DNA of 64,000 nucleotides from Pratylenchus scribneri (lineage: Eukaryota; Nematoda; Chromadorea; Rhabditida; Pratylenchidae). Made by a program: the position numbers and the translations under genes. Under the pieces are notes generated by a model, which saw nothing but the letters and a program-made list of their open reading frames with translations, ran no database searches and was not told the DNA's origin. How positions within the stretch are numbered: the stretch's first letter is position 1; each line of letters begins with the position of its first letter. The stretch lies in contig JAQSEB010000072.1 of assembly GCA_030063045.1 (NCBI GenBank), forward strand, positions 310,001-374,000. Reading direction: 5' to 3'. Below, one piece after another: positions 44,301 through 52,255 of this stretch.

Positions 44301-45889
44301 CTCAAATTCCTCTTCCATCTTCGTATTTTTCGCCATATTCGTCTACTTCTTCATCGGAAAATTGGCCGGCTCATTTTTCATCATCGACTAGTATTCACCC
44401 AATTTTGCCTTCATCGTCAAAAAAGTCTTTTGTTTCCTCTCCTCCTCAACATAATTTGCCTTCGTTGTCACCGGCATCAGGTCAGGTCCAATCTATTCTC
44501 TCTTTCGCTCCTTCCCCCATTCCCTCAAAAAAGATGCCTCCAGCACAAGCAATTTTGCCTCCCCCTCCAGTGCCTCCAAAATTGCCCATTCCAATTGATC
44601 AACCTTTGCCGAAAATGCCGCCGCCTCCTCCTCCTCCTTCCATTGTGCCATCCATCTATAGCCGTATTCAACATTTGCCACCTCCGCCTCCTCCTTCCAA
44701 TGTGCCTATCCAACAACGTATTTGTCATCTTCCTCCCCTTTCATTTTCCGCCGAAAATCGTGTCAAATTCGTCAAACCACCTTCTCTACTCTCCATGCAT
44801 TGTCCTCCTCCTTCTCAAATGCCATCCACATCGGCCTCTTCTTCTAATTCCGTTGCCCCGGGACTGTCGCATCCTGCGAATGATGGCAATTTTTTCTTCA
44901 AGAGATAAATTCCCACGCCCCCATTTCCTCCCATCTTTTTTTGCTTTTAAAAGGATTTTAATTTCCCTTTTTTTATGTTCATTTTTCCTTTCCTAGCCAG
45001 CAGTCCAACTTTAATCCAGCCAGCCTTGATCGTCCAACAATTCCATAATTTTGTATTTTTCATAGAATCATATTTCCCCGGAGAACATCCACTCCGTTGA
45101 CCCGAAATACGGATTCTGATAAATTATCCCTTCCCCCCATTGAATTTACATTGAATTAATTCGAGGGAATTATTTGGAGTAATTTGGGTTTTTGGGCAAA
45201 TTTATTCAAGTCCTAAATATTGGATTTGACAATTTGACTCAAATTTTCATTTGAAGAAATATTATTTTGAACACTGATTTGCAATGTTTTATGAACACAA
45301 AAAATGTTTAATAAATTAAAGTGATTTTGTCGTTTAATTATCTATCATCTTTAAAAATATTAAAGAATATTTTATATTAATTTTAAATAATCCATTTAAA
45401 TTTTATTTAATTTTTCTCTTTTATTCAAATTTAATCACTAATTTTAACATAAATTTTTTAAAATTGAAACCAAACTGCATGCCAAATTCAATGTCATATT
45501 TTCATCTCGGCGACGAAATTCCCAGTAGCGGTCCGGAGCACAATTCCATTGAGTCGGAGGGATTGAGCATGCCGGAGTGCGCCCTTTATTAAAATATTAA
45601 TATTTATTATTTATGAAATTATAATATTTTTACCTTCACATGGATCATAATCGAATTGACAACGTTGATAAAGTTGTTTAAAATGTATTCGATTTGAATG
45701 TGACGTTACATCTTCCCCATCATCAGGATCTTCAAAATCGGGCGGTGAGTCCTCCAAAACGGCGGTTGACAAATTTGTTGAAGTCAATGGTGAAGATTTC
45801 GTCAAGGAAATTGTGCCAAATAGAAGAACAAAATAAAAGTAAAGAAATTTGGAAGAAATATGAATAAGGACCATCTTTAGCGGGTCCAA
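35389..45889 (-). CDS. secreted C-type lectin, 339 aa, split by an LTR retrotransposon in intron 2
   Basis: Proposed exons 45634-45889, 45476-45583, 36233-36411 and 35389-35865 (1020 nt with stop). Exon 1 gives a signal peptide (ISSKFLYFYFVLLFGTISL) and an acidic stalk. Exons 2-3 form a Cys-rich segment (DPCEGRTPACSIPP .. CTDKCEEQGECDSLCYSQC). Exon 4 is the CTLD (LVDLMVGMLQCIHHDSQLAS, an IGHRIF block and the end PRWENCVSIEFKENGTYVC). The exon 2 to exon 3 join crosses the 8.66-kb BEL/Pao element and is inference: phase fits (donor GCATGCA|GTTTGG, acceptor TTCACAG), exon 3 alone lacks a signal peptide, and exons 1-2 alone lack a domain. Without the element the intron would be about 400 bp. Confidence 0.6.
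36574..36940 (+). repeat. 5' LTR of the BEL/Pao element
   Basis: It begins TGTCGCATCCTGCGAATGAT and ends ATATTGGATTTGACA. It is identical to the 3' LTR except for T versus C in AAATTATTCC/AAATTATCCC. Promoter elements are not obvious. The base composition (runs of CCCC and TTTT) differs from the host flank. Confidence 0.95.
37294..41538 (+). CDS. gag-pol polyprotein of BEL/Pao element (gag, PR, RT, RNase H), 1414 aa
   Basis: Starts at ATG 37294. Residues about 130-300 are the DUF1759-type gag region (YTSFWHAFKSTV). Three Cys/His zinc-knuckle-like motifs lie at about 388-455 (CTFCITQGHFSNQC, CFRCLKKDHMAKAC, CSSCQGGHHRIIC). The aspartic protease-like DUF1758 region is near 580 (VVLDDCSNTSYI). 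The reverse transcriptase has its catalytic box as YVDN near 993, and the Peptidase_A17/RNase H region (CFADASLEG) is near 1165. Gag and pol are in one frame, as in other BEL/Pao elements. The frame breaks at 41510-41535 in a T-rich run: homology continues one base over into the integrase reading frame. Confidence 0.92.
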   Translation: MSAPLKEQIKVFYESAQQILAHQETFPLPIKADGVSDSQHYSNIRLLLPNIELAIESASELMNDLSIARDQWNAVRVSMTGAERIADNPIYEAFIVDYPFPTAINDLKTYIRKLKREKIILNQALPDPNLNIGTHHLQKLSLPKFSGNCVEYTSFWHAFKSTVHDLPSLTDSVKFNYLKECLEGTALLCVQSLPLTDASYHEALRLLKANFGNIDDINRTLHHSLRKLPVVHSNNGPEVLCTELRDFVDKFELVFLQMIEQHFDIDSLPVQMELESKLPPTILEEIFKAKTAAGHWSTDELRTTLKEILKRKEDIKSIRDRQKDLQPSTNKGGEQTKKGGNFPKPTQHPQPSSSNPNQKFSPPTGQFASSLTFSTQNSNPNKAKPKFPCTFCITQGHFSNQCPIYPDHQSRINRLKELKLCFRCLKKDHMAKACQAVCSSCQGGHHRIICKKQSNPYPKNTQMTHLINNQTLPNPEPQNVCPIPSSVASTPLPTFSPAFYPQPQNIQNFTPLPLPTPAPATGANATPIPSSLVKLDPTNTQTNSSFSTPFPNHSLGYPVLFKCIQATFFNPDDPSKTLRGIVVLDDCSNTSYIQDMTAYTLNLPFTPTTANIGVFGEPNPKPKESYKTKFGLKLINGQSLIISANTLPFLTQSTYYIPFSRELFEFKTDLCSLAEMVTPIALIGADFYYHLEPTPIGRLPSGYTIVQSLLGTIVAGTAHNKNFHENSPIQMVSFCMHQECPPPPSDYYTLESVGIKDDPSDFSDDIVLKNFEKEIQFVDGRYQVKFPFKTDPNSISISSNFGLSYGRLRSVLNSFSSKPGRLEQYNKIITEQLNSGIIEEVNEPSKFSNPLFYVPHHPVDRPGRPDKPPRPVYDGSSHLKDSPSINDLLAPGPVILPSLIGVCLRFRIPSIAIISDIEKAFHQILIHPSQRDATRFLWLKNIQNLLSKENLKFFRFCRVPFGFVCSPFLLAATINHHLALNPSKLSTEIMDNIYVDNIFLSASNVSEGKEKCQSLIKLFAKANMNVREFASNSAKIIDSLPENLRLTGFNHKFLGLNWDTNSDSIGIKIPEFTPSKIPISKADVLSFIASHFDPLGLLTPLLFPLKIYFQSLWSIKTNWTDPLPDKATSKWFEVLKDWTEPTQIIIPRCPSKFPSPSYDLHCFADASLEGMCVVIYLRISSPSNEQIDTHLFFSKTKVAPINKKWNIHRLELIASQMGSKALTFVHGQLSQCISLSQSLNLWTDSSTVLGWLKSQNPTREIFILNRLKVIRSIPNLTVRHIAGSSNPADYGTRKLVNSPSILKSLNDWWKGPKWLSTEKWPISKDLTPFSTNEFITHQTFFVNKTEPIQIINPGNFSRLPKLIYVTSYFCRFLIKIRPSIAQMFPSCPVKISKNLPSVSEMKFALIFNFSRASP
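41579..43075 (+). pseudogene. integrase and C-terminal DUF5641 region of pol, one in-frame stop
   Basis: This frame is offset by +1 from gag-pol and is open well upstream of 41579, so it is the broken continuation of pol rather than a separate gene. It has an HHCC zinc-binding region (THLINLH .. CFPC) and the DDE integrase core (FIGVDYAGP, IIYSDNAP, HSPWAGGHYERLIALIK). A TAA at 42707-42709 interrupts the frame, and homology resumes in the same frame (VFDDSTPRSLWP) to TGA at 43073-43075. Two lesions with near-identical LTRs could be recent mutations or sequence errors. Confidence 0.85.
43326..43955 (+). CDS. retroelement accessory ORF A: 209-aa membrane protein, envelope-like position
   Basis: It starts MGSILSID, an N-myristoylation-like context. 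A hydrophobic segment (about 25-47) is followed by a second (about 73-87, ending SVES, possibly a signal or cleavage region) and a long one near 150-175 before a polar tail with a heptad-like stretch. A polypyrimidine-plus-CAG acceptor (CTTTTACAG at about 43302-43310) lies just before the ATG, so expression from a spliced subgenomic RNA is plausible. The position downstream of pol is where env genes of some BEL/Pao elements sit, but I see no recognised envelope domain or Cys-rich ectodomain. Its stop overlaps the next ORF as TAATG. Confidence 0.75.
   Translation: MGSILSIDLFSFNLLISPQQQTNPIWPIFTSLVILLAGIFFCLFLSFHLYKFAKRQNKPNNPWIPPPSIFNPVIAIIFFAFIYSVESAPIRGPKINQFQSKPQKFIKAIPPKKSFAKSLAATSASILSTTALYLGLESLGSFLADEPEISLFILITVPLLILILTISLFFKIYQFFRPNPIQNPNPNIELKELKQVVEEILQRTNPPKH
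43955..44908 (+). CDS. retroelement accessory ORF B: 317-aa Pro/Ser-rich protein
   Basis: Its ATG shares the A of the preceding stop (TAATG), an arrangement suited to termination-reinitiation. The product begins with a short charged domain (MPRKTLSPEQIYKILNSS) and is then strongly Ser- and Pro-rich, with poly-Pro runs (MPPPPPPPSIV, LPPPPPPSNVPI) like SH3- or profilin-binding sequences. The last 14 codons lie inside the 3' LTR. No catalytic or structural domain is recognised. It is not a standard BEL/Pao gene. Confidence 0.75.
   Translation: MPRKTLSPEQIYKILNSSRLYSDHFPPLSNKKFTKAEKLKMELDMESLSSYSDSEPAKSPLPINSTISSSLPQNPNNSPQQMEISSQTVHQHILPPQPTRPRILAPSSGAYPSNVPQIPLPSSYFSPYSSTSSSENWPAHFSSSTSIHPILPSSSKKSFVSSPPQHNLPSLSPASGQVQSILSFAPSPIPSKKMPPAQAILPPPPVPPKLPIPIDQPLPKMPPPPPPPSIVPSIYSRIQHLPPPPPPSNVPIQQRICHLPPLSFSAENRVKFVKPPSLLSMHCPPPSQMPSTSASSSNSVAPGLSHPANDGNFFFKR
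44865..45231 (+). repeat. 3' LTR of the BEL/Pao element
   Basis: 367 bp, matching the 5' LTR with one substitution. The DNA immediately upstream (CCGTTGCCCCGGGAC) is not a polypurine tract, which is unusual. The stop codon of accessory ORF B lies at LTR positions 42-44. Confidence 0.95.
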
Positions 45890-48365
45890 AGGCTAAAATT
45901 AAAATTTGGAAAATTAATCCGCTTTTTATGGGATTTTGTAAATATTTTAAAGTTGGCTGTTGGCAAAAATTAATGTGGAAATAATGGTAAATCGAGGATA
46001 TTGATCTGAGAATTATTAGAAGTGTTTTTGCTTGTTCGATGGACTATTAAAGAAAAAGAAACAATGAATGGAAAAGGGCTGATTGTTTTGATAAATGAAA
46101 ATGATTTAATTGAAAATGACTGCGTTTGAAAATATTGAATAAATCCAAGGCAAGATAAATGAATGTTATTTTTAGCAAGCAACTAATCAATCGGCCAATA
46201 AATCATTTAAAAATAATAAAAAATTTTTGACAAATTTTGAGGAATTAAATTGAGTAAAAAATATTTTTTACTCTCAATGAAAGTCGCATAAAATTTTCTT
46301 CGTTTTTGCCTTTTATTTGCTGGTTTTATATGAGAGAAATTTTTCGACTAGGACGAATAAATTAAATCCATTGTTTTTATCAAATAAATTCTCTAAAATG
46401 CTAATAAGAAAAAAATGAAGAAATATATCAAAAATAGATTTTGGGATAATTTAATTTAAAAGAAAAGTAAGAAAATTAATTCTCACAATCAACAGAATAT
46501 TTCTTTAAAAAATATAGAATGATCAAGAGAGCAACTTACCCCAAAAATCGGGATTTCATCCCAAATTTTATTAGACAATTTCTTTAAAATATAAATATTT
46601 TTAATTTATCAATTTATTTCCATATCCTCATTTTATCGTATCTTGATTAATTTTCAATTTAAGAATTTTTATTTCAATTTTGAATATCCAGTTTTATGTA
46701 AGATTTCCTTCTCTTTTTTCGTTTCACTAATGTCAACATTTTTATTATTTTCTCACGATCATTTTTTTATTTTATGTAAAATTTATTAGCTGATTGTCTT
46801 TATGAAAAATGCCGAAATGTTCATTCCATTAAAATTGTTAACGATTAAACAAATGATAAAAATGCCGCCACTCAAAATAATCAAATAAAGAAATCCTTTC
46901 CCTTTTTCCCAATTTAATATTTGTGGAGAAAATGTCAAAGAGAACAAGATTTTTAGTTGCGCGGCACTTTTCTATTGAATTTAACCATTTTCCTTTTCAG
47001 AAAAGCAATAAAACTCTGGGAAAATTGTTAGCGGTAAAGTTTAATTATATTATTGGGAGTATAAATAATGTACAACCATCCTCCTATTATAAATCATTTC
47101 TAAAAAATAAATTTTGCATTTTCATCAATCTAAAATTCGCCAAAATTCTCTTGCTAAATTTAAATTTATTGTCTCAAAGAAATTAGTCAATTTACAAAAT
47201 ATTTACTATTCAAATCATGCGTTTTTTAAATATTAATTAAATGAATTATTTTGGTTTTATCTCAGATTTCCCTTCATGAAGGAATTTTTGATTAATATAT
47301 TTTTCCCAAATATTCAAAATTTTTATTCCTAATCTTATTATTCTCATCAGTTTACTGATTTCGTGAACATATGTCTATATTTTGTGATTTTGGCGACCAA
47401 CTTTTTGCATTTAAATGTCCAAATTTTAACAAAATGATCTGATGAGATCATTTTTCGAAATATTTAACCATAAACATGCTATGACTTAGACTTCCCTCAA
47501 TAGGATCCAATATCTCATAAATCTATAATAAATAATTCGATCGGCTTTTATTGGGGGAAGTCGTCAAAAAAACATGCATTTTCTGCGCCTCATTCGTTCG
47601 GACATTGTACAATGTACATACAAATCCAATTCAAATTCTTTCATCCTCATTTCTCATCACATCATTTCCTCTACTTCTATTCTTTCTAACCCCATTTTGA
47701 CTTTTTTTTAACCATCTGCCAATGGCGCCACTGCGTCCGGTAGAAACTCCTTGTAATTTTCCTTATAAAACTGCGCGATGAACAAATTTCTTCCATTGAA
47801 TTATATAAGAACGGAGAATAGTGGAAAAGAAATGAATGGGGAAAATGAGGTGAAGATGAAAGGGAAGCTTCTTCTCTCTTGAGCTCTTGACCTATCTTCT
47901 TCATCATCTACATTCGACATCATCAACTAAAACAATTTTGCTCACAAAGTTTCATCTTGACCATTTTCAATGTCCTCCCTATTCATACCAAACTATGCTT
48001 CATTTTTTTTGTTAAATCCATAAAACCTTTAAAATTTTCCTGTTTAAAAATTCCATGAGCTCAAATATTATGACCAATGCTAGCCTTTTTTTGAACTAAA
48101 TATATATTGACCCATAGCGTAAATATAACAAAAAAAACCTATAAAATCAAGCCCTAACAATTTTTTGGATAATGTTTAGATATAAAAATGTAGAATAATT
48201 AAATGATTTTATGGATAAATTAATTTCTAATTAAAACTATTAAAAAATGAATTATTTTAATGACCAACATTTTGTGCATTGGATAAGACTACCAATTTTA
48301 TTTATTTCAACTATAAAAAGCAAATATTTCTAAAAAAATTAAGAAAGCCATAAAATTAAATCAAA
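45890..48365. other. intergenic region between lectin and collagen genes
   Basis: About 2.4 kb of AT-rich DNA. A less AT-rich stretch at about 47580-47960 precedes the collagen gene and may hold its promoter. Short open frames on both strands lack motifs or splice partners. Confidence 0.5.
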
Positions 48366-49930
48366 ATGAAACCAATTTCTTTTTGGACATTCCCATCAGT
48401 CAATATGGAAACGGAAAGGGAATTGACAAACAAATTGGATCCCCAACGGGCCAATCTCTACCATGAATTGGCCCAAATGCGTCGTCTGGCCTTTGTTGGC
48501 ATTTCAATTTCGGCAATCACAACATTGGTCGCCGTTTTCCTCGTTCCCTTCTTCCATACCCAAATACAATATATGCAAAGTATGGCACAGGATGAATTGG
48601 CATTTTGCCGTCAACGGACGACCAGTTTTTGGAAGGAAATTGGCAAATCCGAGGTAAAAATTATGTGAAAAATTTTTGAATAAATTTGATGAAAACGATT
48701 GCTTAATGAGATAGAATTTATAAAAGGAAAATATTTAAAATTTGACTACTGAAATAGCAGACATTTTAGAAAATAATTTAAATAAATCGAATTAAATAAA
48801 TTTATTAAAATTTTTGTTTGTCAGTTGGCAAATCAACAGAGGAAAAAACGAGAGGCTATGGAGCGAATGGACGAACAGCCCACAAAATGTTGCGGATGTG
48901 GTGTGGGAAAACCAGGTGAATTCAAAAATTGTAAAGTAAATTAAATTATTTTTAAGGATCCCCTGGATTGCCAGGCACCGATGGAAGAGTAAATTAGTGT
49001 TTTTAATATTTAACAGAGGATTTGAAAGGATGGTCGAGATGGTCAACCTGGCAAAAATGGAGCAGAACCGTTGCCAAGTGATTTTCCCATGCCAGCTCAG
49101 CTTCAGCCACAGGTGTTTTATGATAATTCTGTGCAATTTATTCGTACAATTTCCCTTTCAGCAATGGTGTTTTGTTTGCGAAGATGCGTCCCCTGGAATT
49201 TCGGGGCCGCCGGGACCAAAAGGGCCCAGAGGAAGAGGTCTTTTAAATATAAGCTTAAATTTTATGTCTAAAATAGACCATTTTAAAGCCACATAATTAT
49301 TATAAAAACGATTTTCATAAAAATTTATAATAATTAAAATTCTTTTAAGAAGGATTTCCTGGTGTGCCAGGCGCAGATGGATTCCCAGGAAGACCGGGTA
49401 TGATTGGAATTCAAGGGCCACCCGGAGTGCCCGGTATCTTTCATTTAATAGAAGTGAATATTTTTATAATTTAATTAACATTTCACAGGATTACCGGGAA
49501 TGCCAGGAAAAGCGGGCAATCCGGGAAGAATGCATGATATGCCGGGCCCAATGGGACCTCCCGGACCAGAAGGAATTCCTGGATTACCTGGTATAATTTA
49601 TCTGGAAAATATTCAACGATGAATTTTTAGGTGCTCCGGGTCTTTCTGGCGAAGCGGGTAAACCCGGAGAAGATGGACAGCCGGGAGAAGGTGAGGATAG
49701 AAAATTGAATAATTCTTTTTGGGTTTCAAAAATTCTTTCCACAATTTTTTATTTGTTATTTTTGTGAAGTTGGTGATCCGGGTCAACCTGGAAAACCTGG
49801 AGAGGACGGTGAACCTGGACCCAGTGGCAAAGATGGAGAGCCGGGAAGAGGCGGCCGATGCGTAAGTTCAAAAAAATATAAAAAAATAAATGAATTTAAT
49901 TAACAGGATCATTGTCCGGTGAGAGGCTAA
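48366..49930 (+). CDS. cuticle collagen, 310 aa, ten exons
   Basis: Exons 48366-48653, 48825-48915, 48957-48988, 49029-49112, 49162-49237, 49350-49433, 49489-49590, 49631-49690, 49770-49861 and 49907-49930 total 933 nt in phase. The N-terminus is a nematode cuticle collagen domain: cytoplasmic start, TM ([20 protein letters not shown]), then QQRKKREA as a basic cleavage-like site. Cys clusters (CCGCGVG, WCFVC, CDHC) bracket interrupted Gly-X-Y blocks such as [11 protein letters not shown] and [19 protein letters not shown]. It would be secreted by hypodermis, trimerise and be cross-linked in the cuticle. AATAAA at 50156-50161 is a likely poly(A) signal. Ten exons is many for this family, and intron 3 is only 40 nt. 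Confidence 0.93.
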
Positions 49931-50651
49931 ATTGGCCATTTTGGGGGGAATGGTTCTAACAATAATGGATTCCGTTGAGGTACCAAGAACAGCGCCGGGC
50001 TATTGAATGATGGGATGAGCAACGCGCATAGATGATGTCAAAATGCCCAAAAATGTGTGATCCAAATGTGATATTAAAATAATGGATGCCAATGCCTATT
50101 GCCCATTTACAATTTTTTCATAAATTTTGTTATTCACAATTTTTAATCTTTTTCCAATAAAAAAAGAATGAAAAAAAATTTTTGACCACGGGATTTTTCG
50201 ACCCCGTTTTTCTTTCCTCTAATTTGGGCTGTTTTAGTCTCTAATTTTGCGAATTTTTTTTGTCATAAGCCAAATTTTTGTCTTCCTAAATTGATAATAA
50301 ACCATGAGATAGCCCACACAAAAAGCTATTAAAAGCATATAGATCACTTAAATTGGCTCATTAGTCATCGAGTTATATGTCAAAAACCTAATTAGCAAAA
50401 ATTACTATAACTCAACAATTTTATGGCCAAGCCCAATTAGACTCAAATTAGAGGATAAATCAATCAAAATAAGAGGAAAGAAAAAATTTTCGCGATTTTT
50501 TGTGATCACTTGTCCATTTTATCAATTCTTTTTAGTCTAACTAAAAATAAATCCAAATTTAAACAATTTTTATGCATATGTTAACATTCCTAACATCGAT
50601 TAAAGATAGACAAATCAAATTGAAAAATTATTCACTTTCTCGGCAATTGTA
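49931..50651. other. 3' flank between convergent collagen and Cys-rich peptide genes
   Basis: Contains the collagen poly(A) signal (50156-50161). Nothing else is recognisable. Confidence 0.6.
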
Positions 50652-51068
50652 TCATTGAATTAAGGCATTTTTATCGCAACATGAACCATCGAAAGTGCAG
50701 ATGCAGCCATTCCCGAAAACGCAACAATCATCACATTTGTTTTTGCACATAACTTGTTGTGATGTCTAAAAATAAATGAGAATTAAATTTAGGTTTAATA
50801 AAACATTTTTTAAAATTGATTCCGTTAAAACTAATTTTATTCTAATTTTAATAAAATAAAATAAAAATTACCAAAAAAATTCAATGGAACTGAAATTATT
50901 AAGCAATTTTATAAATCTCCTATTATTTTATTAATATACCTCTGTATTTGCTTCAACTTCGAGTGTTTGCCAAGCCCAGATTGGTGGCATTCCAGCGACT
51001 TCATTCAGAGAAATTGAAAGGCAAATAGCAAAAATTAAAATTGCAAAGCAGCAAATTTTAGAGGACAT
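50652..51068 (-). CDS. secreted Cys-rich 80-aa peptide
   Basis: Exons 50940-51068 and 50652-50765 (243 nt). A signal peptide (MSSKICCFAILIFAICLSIS) ends near residue 25. The mature C-terminus has nine Cys packed in CKNKCDDCCVFGNGCICTFD then SCC, a knottin-like density. The spacing C-x3-C-x2-CC-x5-C-x-C-x5-CC does not match a family I can name with confidence. Roles as a defence peptide, protease inhibitor or secreted effector are all possible. Confidence 0.65.
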
Positions 51069-51661
51069 TGGTGTGTTGTTGTTATTATTATTACTTATTA
51101 TATTTGAAAATGCTAAAATGTTAAAATTTGATTTTGAAAATTTTATTTAAAATAGGCAAAAATGTTTGCGTGGAATAAAAAAATGATTGATGAAATAATT
51201 GGTTGAGAAAAATGGACATGAATTATGAAAATGCTGAATGACCATTAGAAATTGGGATTAATTGATTCATCAACAATATATTTAAGATTTAATGCTCAAT
51301 CATTTCTCAAGTCTCATCTCAACTCATAGATAAGAAGACATTGGCATTGTTAATTGTTAAATAAAAAAGATAAATGTACCATGTCAATCAAATATTGCTG
51401 TTTTTCAATTGTGAGAAAGAATAAAAATGAGCACTTAAAAGAATAATGCATTGAATAATTAAAATTCTCAATTTTGATGGTTTTTTTTATTCAACTTATG
51501 AATTCCATAAAAACATAGATTATATAAATATGTAAAAATTGATATAACTTTATTAAAATACTTGATTCCTTTTATCAAATTATGGATAAAATAATCTCTG
51601 TCCATAATGAATGAAGATTGGTGAATATGTTCTTCCAAAATTCTTTCACTCTCATTTGAGT
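51069..51661. other. intergenic AT-rich spacer
   Basis: 5' flank of the Cys-rich peptide gene and 3' flank of the neuropeptide-like gene; no other feature seen. Confidence 0.5.
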
Positions 51662-52255
51662 TTATCGTCGTCTTTTGCCCCATTTTCCATTTGCCTTCTT
51701 CAATTTCACTAATTGGGCACTTTCCAAACCATCTTCAAATCCACCGGCCAATTCAAAGTTGGAAACGTCCAGACGATCGAATGCTCTCTTTTTGGGGACC
51801 ATAAATTGTTCAGCCAATTCCAAAGGAAAATCTTCGGCATCGAATGTTCCAGGCGAATTTCTCAATGCTGGAAAATCGCGTGTACTGACAATGCGAAGAA
51901 TCTGTTAAAAACAATATTGGGTAAATGTTTCTCTGTAATTTACAAATGGATTTATCTATATAAAAAAGATTATTTAGAACTGAGTGAGACTTTCTTATCA
52001 AATCCAATCCAGCCATCTAAATAAATTATTGATGAATGCCAATTTTTGTACATTTCAATGTTATTTTCTCCTTTTTTAATTTATTAAAAAAGTTAATTAC
52101 TTGTTTTCAGTTTTTTCTATTATTTTTTAATTAAATGACTATCACTATTTTTAATTTAATTTTGCTTAAAAAACTACCGTAAAAGCTTGACCAATGTGCA
52201 ATGACAAAATTAATGAACAGAAGAATGTAATGGTGATTAACAATGATGATGCCAT
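51662..52255 (-). CDS. neuropeptide precursor, orcokinin/NLP-8-like, 105 aa
   Basis: Exons 52178-52255 and 51662-51901 (318 nt). The signal peptide (MASSLLITITFFCSLILSL) is encoded by exon 1. After an acidic spacer comes the dibasic site KKR, then AFDRLDVSNFELAGGFEDG. AFDR-x-D-x-S is the start typical of orcokinin-like NLP-8 peptides of nematodes. The precursor ends ANGKWGKRRR, where Gly-Lys-Arg predicts a C-terminal Trp-amide, somewhat like the ANGLWG end of myoinhibitory-type (NLP-38) peptides. KK at the linker could split it into two peptides. Family assignment is by motif only. Confidence 0.75.

Larger units (their letters stand above)
36574..45231 (+). mobile_element. BEL/Pao-type LTR retrotransposon, 8.66 kb
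   Basis: Two 367-bp LTRs (TG..CA) differ at one position. Flanks are ATTT on both sides (36570-36573 and 45232-45235); if the LTR ended in ..GAC the duplication would be the 5-bp AATTT usual for this superfamily. The order is gag, zinc knuckles, protease, RT, RNase H, integrase, then two further ORFs. A 350-bp leader precedes gag. Strand composition is unusual: the plus strand is rich in C and A and less AT-rich than the host genes. The near-identical LTRs indicate a recent insertion. Confidence 0.95.

Noticed and set aside
44265..44996. 243-codon open frame (+) overlapping accessory ORF B
   Set aside because: It is the shadow of the Ser/Pro-rich codons in another frame (Leu/Pro/His-rich) and crosses the LTR boundary.
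45444..45889. Independent 131-aa secreted protein ending SLVSILKNLC
   Set aside because: Possible, but the last ten residues look like intron read-through; splicing at GCATGCA|GTTTGG into the lectin exon is phase-consistent and gives a sensible domain protein.
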